This document shows, piece after piece, positions 1 to 11,400 of a DNA stretch of 64,000 nucleotides. The stretch's first letter is position 1, and every line of letters starts with the position of its first letter. Under the pieces are notes generated by a model that made no database searches, had not been told where the DNA came from, and saw only the letters and a list, made by a program, of their open reading frames with translations. Position numbers and translations under genes: made by a program. The DNA comes from Rhizophagus clarus (Eukaryota > Glomeromycota > Glomeromycetes > Glomerales > Glomeraceae): positions 620,001 through 684,000 of the forward strand of contig BLAL01000165.1 of the NCBI GenBank assembly GCA_015698045.1. Reading direction: 5' to 3'.

Positions 1-320
1 GGGATCGATGTTGCTAAACTGACAAAACAATCAAGTTAAAGTTTGTCTTTACCCTTCTTGATTAGTTGATTGGAAATTCAAGGATCAAAGGTTGCTAAAC
101 TAGCAAAATAATATTCTTCTTGATCAGTTTATTGGGTTAAAATTCAAAGATCAAGGTTGCTAAAGTAGCAAAATAATATTCTTCTTGATCAGTTTATTGG
201 AAATTCAGGGATCGATGTTGCTAAATTTGACAAAATAATTAAGTTAAAGTTTGTCTTTACTCTTCTTGAGTAATTGATTGGAAATCAAGGATCGAGGTTA
301 CTGAACTGACAAAATAATAA
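1..320. repeat. Imperfect tandem repeat, 60-80 bp unit
   Basis: Five successive copies of a unit beginning GGATC(A/G)A-GTTGCTAAA start near positions 2, 81, 150, 208 and 288. They share the blocks GTTGCTAAACT, CAAAATAAT, CTTCTTGATCAGTTTATTGG and GGAAATTCA. Two longer units (about 80 bp) alternate with two shorter ones, so the array looks like unequal duplication. It runs into the left edge of the window and may be longer. From about 320 to 790 I see only A/T-rich sequence and homopolymer runs. Confidence 0.8.
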
Positions 321-793
321 ATTATTCGGGGTGATAAACGCAAAAAAAATCATAATTTTTAAAAAAAAAACCCTCGAGTAATTGAAACATCAGTTGATAT
401 GTAATTCAGTAAAATCAGTTTACTTTATTAGTCTTTAACATTATCATTAAGAAGAAAAAATATTATAATTAAATTTATATTAATTAAGTGAGGTATTAAT
501 TTCATACACAATACTTAAATATGTTGTATATATTATGTGTGTATGGTAGTTGCAAATCAATTCTAATATCGCAAAAGTTCAATAAATATAATAATTAATA
601 AAATGTTCGACTAAATGTATAACAATCGCAAATGATATGAGAAGTGTTCTTTTTTTTTTCTCTCTCACTCTCTTCATTCTATTTTTATTAAAGTTGGAAA
701 CCTCTTCTTTTTTTTTTAAAAAAAAAAAAAGGAAAAAAAAAACTACGTAGATAAAACTTTCCTAATATTCTTATCAATCAATGAAAAAATACT

Positions 794-2492
794 TTATAAT
801 AAAGTTTCACCTATTATAAAATATAAAAAAAAAAATTTGTTTAAAAAATAAAATCTTAAATAATATAACCCTTTGCCGAAAAAAAAAAAAAAAAAATAAT
901 TACCTAAACAACATCGAATTAAAGATAATCCAACCGTCACGGTTGCGAATACTTGTGAGTCATCAATGTCAGGGTAAATTTCATGATCAGGCACTGCCAC
1001 TTCCTGTAAAATAACGTTTTCGTAATTTTGTTAGTAATAATACAATAAATCACGTGAACTATCACATTATTTTGATTAGATAATTTACCATCATATCAAC
1101 TGAAACAAGACATCCTGTTTCATGGATAGCTTCACAAATATAGTGTCCTTCTCTAAAGGTCAAACCACCACGAACAGGTGTACCTACCAAAAAAGAAAAA
1201 GGTTGAAAAACTAATTTTTAATGTCATTAACGAAACAAAAAAAATAATTACCTGTGCTTGGAGCAACGGTTGGATCAAGTGCATCAACATCAAAGCTTAA
1301 GTGAATTGGGCGGGTCCTCCCAGGGTTCACTGCGTCAAGGGCCATTTCTACTACTTTACCAATGCCGTATTTGTCCACTTCATGCATTGAGAATGCTTTG
1401 ATTCCTAATTGTTTCAAGATTTTTTTTTCTGATGTCTCAACATCTCGAAGCCCAATATACGCAATTCTATCTGGACTGAGAATCTTGTTAACCCATTCGA
1501 ATCCAGGTACCTTTCCTGCGATACCCAGTAAAAATGATACCGGACAACCATGGAGATTGCCAGACTTTGTAGTTTCAGGAGTGTTGATATCCTAAAAATT
1601 TGGGACGCATTCAAATATTAACACATGAAAATGTAACATAATACAATGCAAAAAAAAAAAAAAAAATATTTTAACATACAGCATGGGCGTCCACCCAGAT
1701 AAGGCAAGCATCAGGATAAACTGATAAAGTTCCCGAGACTGTGCCTAATGCGAGACTATGGTCACCACCAAGAGTTAGAGCCACTTGTTTTCTTTTAAGA
1801 TGTGACTCAACAGCTTTGGATACAGTTTCAGCTACTCTTGAAACATAGAGAGGTTTCTTTAATTTCCCTATGTTTGGGTCTTCAGCAGGGCGTAGTTCAT
1901 TTAGTTTGTGATGTCCATCAAATTCAACTCCCCATTCCAATTCTTCAAGTTGTTCTATTAATCCAAATTCCATCAATTTTTTCGGACCCTTTTCGACTCC
2001 TATGTTTCTGTGCTATTGGTAAGATATAAAAAAAAAATCATTTTAATTATAAAAACGTGACGTAATATATTGTTTTTTGCCGGGTACCGGCCAATATTCC
2101 TAAATTCAGGGGTATTTATTTTGTGTAATATTAATATTATATTATTAGGGGGTTATTAGGGGCCATTTTTTTTTGTTACATGCAAAATAAAATGAAAATT
2201 CCGAATACGGTAATTTCACGATGCAATGTGATACTCCGCGTTTTTAAGGTAAGGATGTTCAATTAAAAAAAAAAAATTTTTTTTCAATATCAGATAAGCC
2301 TATCTGATTTGAAAAAATTTTTTTTTTTTTTTTTCTTTTTTTCAGATTGAATTTATAGGTTATTTAAAAAAAAGTAACTTTCTAAGGCGAAAAGAATTTT
2401 TATTACAAAATGAAATATATATTTACTTGTCCTCCGTTGAATGGGCAACCGATTATACCAACTTTTTTTTCGACAAATTTATATTCAACCAT
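794..2492 (-). CDS. Arginase, six exons, complete
   Basis: Hydrolyses L-arginine to ornithine and urea, the catabolic entry of arginine nitrogen; in AM fungi arginine is the main nitrogen carrier moved to the host side (known biology). Exons read on the minus strand: 2492-2427, 2012-1680, 1591-1252, 1183-1089, 1003-904 and 810-794. Every junction is GT..AG and the frame closes to 316 residues, the usual arginase length. The manganese ligands are visible in order: [18 protein letters not shown] (Asp-x-His-x-Asp) and SFDVDALDP followed by [12 protein letters not shown]. The protein starts [20 protein letters not shown] and ends LGETLL, an arginase-like C-terminus. The first intron is long (414 bp) and homopolymer-rich; the others are 68-93 bp. 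No stop or frame damage is seen, in contrast with the decayed repeats nearby. Confidence 0.95.
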
Positions 2493-5400
2493 CTTGGAAA
2501 GTTAGTTATCGCGGTAATTAAAATTTATTCGAGTCTTTTTGTTTTTGTTATGAGAGTATATATGTATTATGAGAGTATATAGTTTTTTTTTTTAAAAAAA
2601 AAAAATCGAAAAAACGACGAGTAATGAGGCTACTCTTATATAAAATAATTAGACGTGACACAGTCACACCACTGTAAAAAATTGCATGTCAATCGTGGAC
2701 AAAAAATCAACTTTACCATTTATAATGTATCGAAAAAAAAAAAAAATTTCATTTTCATTTTCAAAAAAAATTTGAAAGTTTTGATTTAAATTTGATTTAC
2801 AAATAAACAATCTAAAATCTCGCGTTCAGATTTCAGACGAGATATTAGATTGAAATTTATCCGAAGGTATAAACAAAGATAATCTACGTTGTACTTACTT
2901 TTTATATATATACATATATATGTATATAAGTAAAAAGCCAAAAAAGAAGTCGTCTTGGGACTTTACCTGCTTTTTGATTCTTAAAACGAAAAAAAACGAG
3001 AAACTTTGTGGAATATGTAATCTTCGAAGCTTTAATCGAAGCTTTATTAGCTAATTCAATGCTATTAAAAGTTGGCTGGTAAAAGTTAATTTTTCCCAAT
3101 AATAGTATATTATTATTTCTATATTATATATATATAGTAGTTATTATATGCATTTTATGAATGGTTGGAATTTTTAAATGCAAGGTATATTAATATTATT
3201 TATTTTATTTTAAAATAATCGTCGGCGATATGACATGCCACGAATTATGGAAATCGGCTAATAAGGAACAACTTGTAAAACCATAATTATTATATATTGT
3301 TTTTAACTTAAATTATATTCATTTATTTATGTTAGTTTACTTTTTTTAGAATAATAATCATTCATTGATTGTTTTATTGTTTTAAAAGAAAAAAATTTTT
3401 TTTTTTAAGGCCGAGGTCGACAGCATTTAATGAAACAGGTAATAATAATAAACTGTAAAAAAAATAATATATATGTGCATATAAATAATGCAGTGGTTGC
3501 CGTTCCAAATAACAAATGACATGTGATTTTCTAAATACAATAATATATAATCTTGTGAAAATAAATCATCAAAATTAATTAATCGACCTTTTCGGTTTAT
3601 TCTTTCTTTGATAAATAACCAATTTTGTATTAATTTGTATTACAGTTAATTTAAAAGATGAATTACTTACTATTCGAGAAAATAAAAAAATAAATCCTTT
3701 CATATAATTACTAGAAATAGAATGTATTAGATCATCGGACAATCTTCATTATTTTACTTTATTTAAACGAATATTCGTTTATAAAAAATGATACAGTATT
3801 CTAAGCCACCTGGGACTAGCCAAGGTCGGTGTTATTTTAAAACATTGGCAATTGAAAATGTGTAAATCTCGTGGAGAAAACCGGGAAAAAAAGAATTCGG
3901 GAATATCAAAAAAAAAAAAAAAAAAAAAATCAGACTTTAGTCCATGAAGTAATTTACTCACAGCCCTAGCGAATATAAACAAGTCGAATTCTTGATTGAG
4001 TTTGGTGAATTGGCTGAGTTGGAAAACAAATTGTCTTAGCTATAAATGACGTAATTGATGAATAATTGGATCGGAACCCGTGCCGTGAGAAAATTTTCAG
4101 TCACGAGATCATTGCCCCAAACTATGAAGTATGAACAATATTTATTTATTATATGCATTTTTTTCTTGTTTGACCTTTACAATTTTTCTATAGTATCACG
4201 ATGGCATATTCTTAATATTATTTGACCTAAATTACTGCAATTAGTAATGGGCGTTTGTTTAAATCGTTTTCAAATCTAAAGTAGTTTGTTTATTCATTGA
4301 TTTTTGTAATAAAATTTCTGCGAGTTGATGTGAGTCACGGATCACGACAAACCCAACCTTGTAGGACAAATTTTTGACTTTAAGAAACAACTTTCAAAAG
4401 AAATAATCTTTCGGTAAGGATCTACAATAAAAAATTATTATTATTTTTTTTTTTTTTTTTTTTTTTTTTACGATTCTCAATCGCTTTTTCTTTTTGCCAA
4501 TAATTTTATTTTTAAAATGAAATTAGTAAAAAAAATTTTTAATTGTACCTGATATAGACTTTCCCATTTCAAATTAAAAGCATGTGATTAAATTGTTTTG
4601 CATGAAAAAAAATTTTTTTTCTTAACCTAATCTAAATTTAGATTATTTGTGTAAGAAAAAAAATTTTTTCAGCCTTTCATATTTTTTTTTTTTTTCAAAC
4701 ATTATGGTTAATTTAGTAATATTGATGACAATTCAAGATTCATATCACAAAACGAAATAATCTAACTACTTTAATTGAGTTGAAAGAAAAAAAAAAAAGA
4801 AAAATGGAAATAAAAGAAAATGATTGAATTATCCAAAAAGATTACTGTGCTGTACAGTACCTGAATCAATTCATGTTTCGCGAACTTTTTCGTTGCCCAT
4901 TACATAAATATTATGTGATTGTGACAAATAATATGGATACCTTTTTTCATGTAGATTGAGAATCCAATGAAATACATTTTGGTCATGACTCTTGGCAAAT
5001 ACTATTCCTCGACACAAAATTCTAAAATTCCTTCATGATCTTCGAAAAATTTTTTTTTTTTTGTGATGTGATTTTTAAGTAAACAGAAAATATCGTGCCC
5101 GCGGCTGACATATAAGAAATTTTCAAGAATGTTTAATATTATATATTTTTATGTAATGTATTAAACTTTAATTAGTAAGGGGAAAAAATTACTAAATAGC
5201 GATACAAAATTCTCACACACAAAAATTAACTCGCAAGATATCATCATTTACATATAATTTATTTGGAGCCAAATTATATTGGTTCTTTACAGTAAAAAAA
5301 AATTAATAAAGCTTAAATTAGCAAACTGAAACTGCATTCTGTTTACAATCATTTTATCACTCTCCATACTTTTTAAGGTAATATACTTTACCAGAGTCAG

Positions 5401-6660
5401 TAATGTAGCGTTCATGCCTAAAACAAATAAATTTAATTACGGAAAAAATTTTCCGGGCGCAATACGATATTTGAATGAAGAGGTATTTAAAGAAAAAGCA
5501 GTTCAAATTTCTTTCTCCTTAAGACTCTTCTAAATTCTTATTCTTGAGCGTTTAATCTCTGTACAAATTCTAATAAAATTCGTCACAAATTAGTACTGCA
5601 AAATGAGAGTTGACCAGTTGGATCTGGGAAGTTCAAAAAGTAACACTAATCTAATCTCTTTTGGGCAGTCGTGGGATAAAAAGAGCATTTATTATACATT
5701 TTTATAAATGCGTCACGCGTTATAAGCCGTGCACGTTGCACCACCAATCAAAGATCCCAGTGTATGAATAGGCACAATGTTCATGTGAACAATGTTTTCT
5801 CATAAGTCATCTGTTCTCAGAGGACACATGAACCGGGGCGTTAACGATTTATTTACTGCAATACTTTGACCAGGAGACATTTTGTGTGTGTGTAAGAAGA
5901 AAGAATGTAGAAGAATTGTGGAACTTAACATTACATCATACGTAATGTAATTGAAATTTGCAAGTTGGATCCTTAAAAATTATACATTAATGGAAGCCCG
6001 TTTTCGTCATTAATTAATAACTATTGTAGTCCTGGACAATGAACTGACATCGCTGTAAATAAAATGATTTTGGGCTGTGAACAGTGTTGACCTGATAATT
6101 AATCCAGTTTTATCATGTCCATGTGAGTAGTCCAGTTCTACCTTTTAATGTTAGTCGGTTATTATAAAGAATTACTGATGTCAACCGTTATGAAAATTGC
6201 CGAGTTACCTGAAAATTAAGTGGCTTTACCTGGCTGAGCCGCAGCTAAGCCGTAGCTAAGCCGTAGCTAATGTTATATATTTCGAAAGTTTCAGTTTACA
6301 TTTTGTTTTTCTACAACCGTCATTAGATTGTGAGCTTCTACTCTTAAAGATAATGTTGATTTATTTTTATTTCAAAAGATAAATAATGTGATATGCTGCA
6401 AGTATATACATTTTTTTTCCTTAAATCTCTTTATTACACGTCTTTATTGATTTGGCAAAAATATTTTAATTTTCAAGTGGACAACCCACTACATAATTAA
6501 GTTTAGTCAATCAGATTAAGTATATTTAACAAATATATAATTTTATAATTTCCATCCCACTATCCTTTATCATTTTACGGACGATCTCATTTAATTTTAA
6601 TTCTGGGCGAGTTTATAATTTCGGCCAGAATACGTGTAGCCGCAGTATAAATCACGTGAC
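2493..6660. other. Intergenic, no gene supported
   Basis: This 4-kb stretch holds A/T homopolymers (long T runs near 4446-4469 and 5050) and no convincing exon chain. Two short minus-strand peptides look protein-like but cannot be joined to anything. One ends at about 5355 (contains ITDSGKVYYLKKYGE then a stop). The other ends near 5717 (contains PIHTLGSLIGGATC then a stop) and faintly resembles the C-terminal segment GSLIGGTT of the coiled-coil gene at 23.2 kb. Confidence 0.5.
6236..6269. repeat. Short tandem repeat AGCCGTAGCTA x3
   Basis: Three near-identical 11-bp copies of (G)AGCCGNAGCTA in a row. No gene is seen around it. Confidence 0.75.
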
Positions 6661-6685
6661 ATCATGTTAATATGTTATGAGATTA

Positions 6686-9180
6686 ATGGCTTAGATCTCC
6701 GCTCATCAATTTCCACGTTAGAACACGCTCAGCATCAAGGCTTTGGATTTTTTGATAAATGCTTCCAAATGGACTTGCGAAACGTGTTGAGTACTATAAA
6801 AAGTATATTTCGAGATGTGAACCTCTCAAAAGTAGTTTGTCAAACAGGCAACATGATACAACATTGATAACTGAAAGGTACGTTTGTTATGTTATGTTCT
6901 GGTAATGAGATTGAGGAGAATGAAGTCTCATTTTTGTGAGACTAAAGAGGGCAGTCGAGATATGGCTAAACTGGAATGTGCTAGGTCGACCAATCATGAA
7001 CCCAACTCGACAGTTGAGACATGGCCAAGCTGGACACGCTAAGTCGAACGCAAGATTCAACACTTCATTAGTCTTTGAGTGCTATACTAATTTTGTTCCC
7101 TTTTTTTTCTTTTTTAGAAGAATTGGACCAAGAATATAAGACAAGAAAACCAGAAAAATGAGTTGATTCAAAAAAAAAAAAATTACTGAATGTGAATTCA
7201 TTATGGTATGCTCTCTTTAACTTTGTTCATATGTACGAACCACGAAAATAAATTTATTTCTTTGCTTCTTTTACTTTTACAGGAATAACAACACATTTAT
7301 CTACGAGATCAAATCTTACGAACTACGCTTACAAAAAATCTAGTAGGATTTAAGAAGAGATTACGAAGAGGATCGTTCAAAAAAACAATTGGTAATATTC
7401 GTAATTCAATTTAGCTTTTGTTTAAACATCTAGTTCATTATGTAATATTCCTTATATGAATATGCAGAAGTAAACTGTCAATGGCGATATGGACCCAAAC
7501 GTCTTTCATACTAAGGACTATTGGGGTTGAGTTGGAGTCCTGTTCGAAAATACTTAAAAGGATATCCAAAAAGATAGGCAAAATTATGTTTGGTTATTGT
7601 CTTCCGGAAAATCAGTTAAAGAAGCAATTCGCGGTCCAGATAATCTACATAAATCTCGGTAAACTTCCATTCCATATTTTTAATTTTATTTTTCTCATGT
7701 CTCTTATTTTGTTTATTTATATGTTTAGCCCGTCATGATCTAAGAATTATTCGTATCGGTACAAAATTTCGTAGACCTAAATAGATTGAACCAAGGGATT
7801 GGGATTATTTATAAGCGACCACTGAATCAAATATTTCCCTATACGTTTTCCTTTGCATTGCATCCTTTTTTCATTACATTTATCTAACATTTATAAAATC
7901 ATGCCTTAATTTCTCAACTTAAATATGGTCGAGAATACACGTCCGTACCTCTTCTTTTATTTGTTAATTTACCTTTATTTCAAACTTTGTTTACATTGCA
8001 TTCTTTTTTTTTTTACATTTATCTAATATTTATAAATCATACCTTAATTTCTCAACTCGAATGCTGGTCGAGGATATACGTCCGTACTCTTCTTTTATTT
8101 GTGTTCAACACATTTTTCACAGTAAGAATAAAAATGAAGCAATTACTTATGGTTTATCTGATTTTACAATATCTTGTAAATGCAGAACTGGTCTTATCAA
8201 ATACGTACCGTATGTTTCTCGATTTGACACCAAATTTATATTTGGCATCTTTTTTCATAATATTAAAAATTTCAAAGAGGAGAAGTTTATCTTTAAGCCA
8301 ATGCAAACCAGCAAATTGCTACATGATCTTAAACTTGTCGATGACAAACCCTTAGGCATGAAGGTTGATGATTTTTTCAGTCCCCCGATGAAAAGGTCTT
8401 GAATCATGCATGATAGAATTATCTGGAGGTTGTTTGACTTTGGATTTGTCTCGCTACCCGAAGGATCACGCGAAGGATACTAGAGTAGCCGTGATCTCCT
8501 TAATAATATAGCTACAATATGTGATCATGATTTTAAAATTATGAGTCATGTACGAACTTTGATTTTTCATGCATATAGTAAGTTAGTTGTCGAGTTGAAT
8601 CTTTGAATTTCGCATTTGAATTATCCAATTCTTTTTGAATGTTTTATCACCAGTAATTTCATCACGACGTTTCCCGAATCGAGCTAGAAGTACAAATTTT
8701 GGGTATGGATCCACCCGCCTCAAAAGCTTATTGAATGTTTTAGAACTTTTCAACTCCCAACTAGTTGAAAGAATCATTATGAGCTAATACTGTACATGCT
8801 CCTAAGATCTTGTGGAATCTTGGAGTAAGTAGAGTTTTTATGATTTTTGGTATTATCAGATCTCGTCGCTGATCTTTTTTTTTTTTGCACAAAGGGGTTT
8901 AACATTAGAATGATTGATTGTCTCACTGCAAAAAAAATTTTGAGTATTTAAAAAACTATATGGGTGATGTTAAGAATTCAACCGCAAAAACCTAAGGAAA
9001 AAATTCGCGTATGATTATGATGAGTCTGATTATGTCGATCCACCTTCATTTTCACCATCGAATTGGCATTGAATTGTTCTTGCAAAATTTTATGCTAATT
9101 GTGTTAAGGTTTATATGAGTGACGACTTTTTTGAGCAAAGGAAAATTTCAAGATGCAAATAATCTTGCAGTATTTAATTT
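6686..9180 (+). pseudogene. Decayed multi-exon gene of unknown family
   Basis: A series of exon-like segments on the plus strand reads as natural protein once stops are ignored: about 6686-6877, 7287-7391, 7469-7658 (donor GTAAAC), 7729 onward (acceptor TTTAG), 8104-8578, 8579-8826 and 8936-9171. Examples are EIKSYELRLQKI followed by two TAG and DLRRDYEEDRSK; WLLSSGKSVKEAIRGPDNLH; HDRIIWRLFDFGFVSLPEGS; AYDYDESDYVDPPSFSPSNW. In-frame stops are TAG, TAA or TGA at positions that would be Gln, Arg or Trp. No family is recognised. The length, repeated decay pattern and proximity to a Tc1 relic suggest transposon-borne or amplified sequence. Exon joins are inferred, and more than one gene may be present. 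Confidence 0.5.
7851..8101 (+). repeat. 113-bp direct duplication, offset 138 bp
   Basis: Positions 7851-7963 and 7989-8101 are near copies. Shared landmarks are TTGCATTGCATNC, CATTTATCTAA-ATTTATAAA, CCTTAATTTCTCAACT, TATGGTCGAGAATACACGTC against GCTGGTCGAGGATATACGTC, and CTTCTTTTATTTGT. The duplication lies inside the decayed gene and carries an intron-like T-rich part plus the first codons of the next exon. Confidence 0.8.
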
Positions 9181-9189
9181 TATGAGAAT

Positions 9190-10095
9190 ATGCAAAAAAA
9201 ATGATAGATGTACGCTATCTCATTTCATTATATAAAGCTCTATTACCTATTTGTTATAAGTTTGCACTTAATTTATCGAGAATTTATTTTGAGTAATTAT
9301 TGTTGTCACTAGAGTACGATCATATGATTTATTAGGAATTAATTATATTTATTAGTTTAGCATCAGTTGAAACAATAATAATTTAGGCTTTGTTTTTTAA
9401 CCAGTACGTGATGTGAGAACAACAAGTTACTAACTGCATAAGGTTATGTTTCCACCATGATCTATTATTGAGAGCGCTCGCAAATGCTTCTTACCAATCG
9501 AAAACGCTGTACAGTATATACTGCCGTAAGTGTTGCAACTTTGCCTAGGTTGTTAAATTTGTCAATCCAAAAATATCGTAATTATTATTTACGGCCAGCA
9601 ACCTTAATTATAATATGTACTCCGAATAAAAATAATACGTAAATTAATTACCCAATTTAGCTGAAATTTTGGTATTGGTCAAATTTTTAAGATTCCTTAT
9701 ACTGGTGAAAACCCTAAAAATCATCTTTTTTAAACATTTTGATGAATTTAAAAAATTATACTTTGTAAATAAACGTCCACCTTTTCTTAATACTATTTAT
9801 AATTACGTAATACACTAATAGTTGAATACATGGCAAATGGCGAATGGTATGCTGTATTACCCAGATTGGTGTAACTTCGATATGATGTTGACCAAGTGTC
9901 GCACGACCGCTATAGACGCGTTCTTCAGAAAACTAATGTGGATTTGTTTCTCATGCGATGTCTGCTGACCCTCAAGAGATTTATTAATCCAGCCATACTT
10001 CGAAAGTACTCAGTATTAAAGTAGTCGTATTTGGGTTTTCTTGAGACAATGAAATTTCATAAATCAATTCAAGGTTCGTTTGACAAACAAAAATT
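9190..10095. other. No gene seen
   Basis: A/T-rich sequence between two blocks of coding relics. One short minus-strand peptide near 9930-9865 (VYSGRATLGQHHIEVT) looks protein-like but stands alone. Confidence 0.4.
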
Positions 10096-10099
10096 TATA

Positions 10100-10895
10100 T
10101 GGCGAAAACAGTTTCTAACCTTTCTGACTTATGTCCTTATCGATTAGTAGAGCAAAAAGATATATGACGACAGTAGTAAAACACGGTTTTAAATTGCAAC
10201 TTTGCTGGTCAGACATTCCCTGTTGCAACATTTCACAAGATTCTCTACTGTTGCACAACCAAAGGCGATGTCAGCCCTCCTGTAGGTTTCCCAGTGTTAC
10301 AGGTGTGGGATGTCGTTCCTTAGAAAAAACTCATGAGTTGTGTATGGAATGTACTGCCTTGATATTATGTGCTTTTGGGAAAATGTCGAGTTAGTAAGAC
10401 AGCTGGATGTGTGTATGGATTTGAATAGAGCTCTTTAAAGTGTCAATGATGTTTTATTCTCACTTCTTTTTAGACAAAAAATCGCGGATCGATGCATTGG
10501 ATGTGCTTGATACTTCTCGAAAAGGCAACGAATATATTGGTGAAATTAATTCCCCCGCAGAATCTGCAGAATAAAAGTGAAAAAGAAAAATTTATCGCCC
10601 TCGAAAAATGTAAGTAAAGCTTTTTGTATAAGAATGTTTAATAGGAAATTCTTGGGAAATTTTTGATTTCTTTTCAAAATAAATTCTTATGAATTTCATA
10701 TAAGCGTTTTTTAATGATTACTTCTTGTCTACAGAATCAACAATCAGTTGACTCAAAAAAGGTTTTAAAGAATGCAACCCTATAATTAGAAATGAATTCC
10801 TTAAAAAAACTCTATTATTTGTTGCGTGAACAGGCCAAAACGAATGCGAAGGATGATGATGGTAATCTATTCATTAGCAACGTTTGGAGATAAAC
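10100..10895 (+). pseudogene. Further coding relics with Gln/Arg-type stops
   Basis: Two segments read convincingly. One at 10470-10614 contains KSRIDALDVLDTSRKGNEYI and INSPAESAE, then TAA, Lys, TGA and a basic stretch before a GTAAG donor. One at 10738-10895 contains SVDSKKVLKNATL, TAA, LEMNSLKKLYYLLREQAK and NAKDDDG. A cysteine-rich stretch at 10130-10392 is also open (87 codons, with C-x2-C pairs), but an alternative frame there is equally plausible. The family is not recognised. The segments may belong to the same element as the 6.7-9.2 kb relics. Confidence 0.4.
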
Positions 10896-11055
10896 GGTCA
10901 TTAGCAACACCAATAAAGAAAGAATCTAATGAGTTCAAACAGCGATTAAGCATACATACTTTTTAGTTTATTTATAGTTTAAAAGTTTTACAATATGTTT
11001 ATAATATTTTGTCTCTTTATATATTATTTGTATTTATTGAATATCGCATTAAATA

Positions 11056-11400
11056 GATGAAGATAAGGATAACACAGTTAATGGTTTTAATCGTCGATGT
11101 ACGGAAGTTGAGGACCATCCAATATGATGGAAAGATATGGATTGTGTGTAAGACGATAATAAATGTGTTTTATGGAAAACTCCTGGAACAAGATTTAATA
11201 TTAAAACATCAAACATTTTAACATGGTGGTGGAAGTGTGATGATGTGTTGTTTTTCAGGAAAGGGCTTGTAAAGCTAAGAACCATCGTGACTATATTCAA
11301 ATATATGAGTCACATTTACTTCCATTTATTAATAAAAAAAAAACGAAAAGACCGATCTCGCGCTTAGCGAGTACTTTTTATAACATGATCAAAATGCAAT
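11056..11400 (+). pseudogene. Tc1/mariner-type transposase relic
   Basis: Across shifting frames the order of Tc1-family signatures is preserved. A tract around DNKCVLWKTPG is followed by HGGGSVMMCCFSGKGLVKL at about 11220-11280, which corresponds to the family's H-G-G-G-S-x-M-x-W-G-C-F block. Then comes IQIYESHLLPFINKKK at about 11297-11345, matching the family's Y-x-x-I-L-E-x-x-L-L-P segment. Several frameshifts and stops make it non-functional. I did not find its terminal inverted repeats. Confidence 0.75.

Noticed and set aside
5333..5430. Minus-strand peptide ITDSGKVYYLKKYGE ending in a stop
   Set aside because: Looks like a last exon, but no upstream exon with a matching splice donor was found and the family is not recognised.
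5717..5788. Minus-strand peptide MNIVPIHTLGSLIGGATC
   Set aside because: Too short; only a faint resemblance to the tail of the coiled-coil protein at 23.2 kb.
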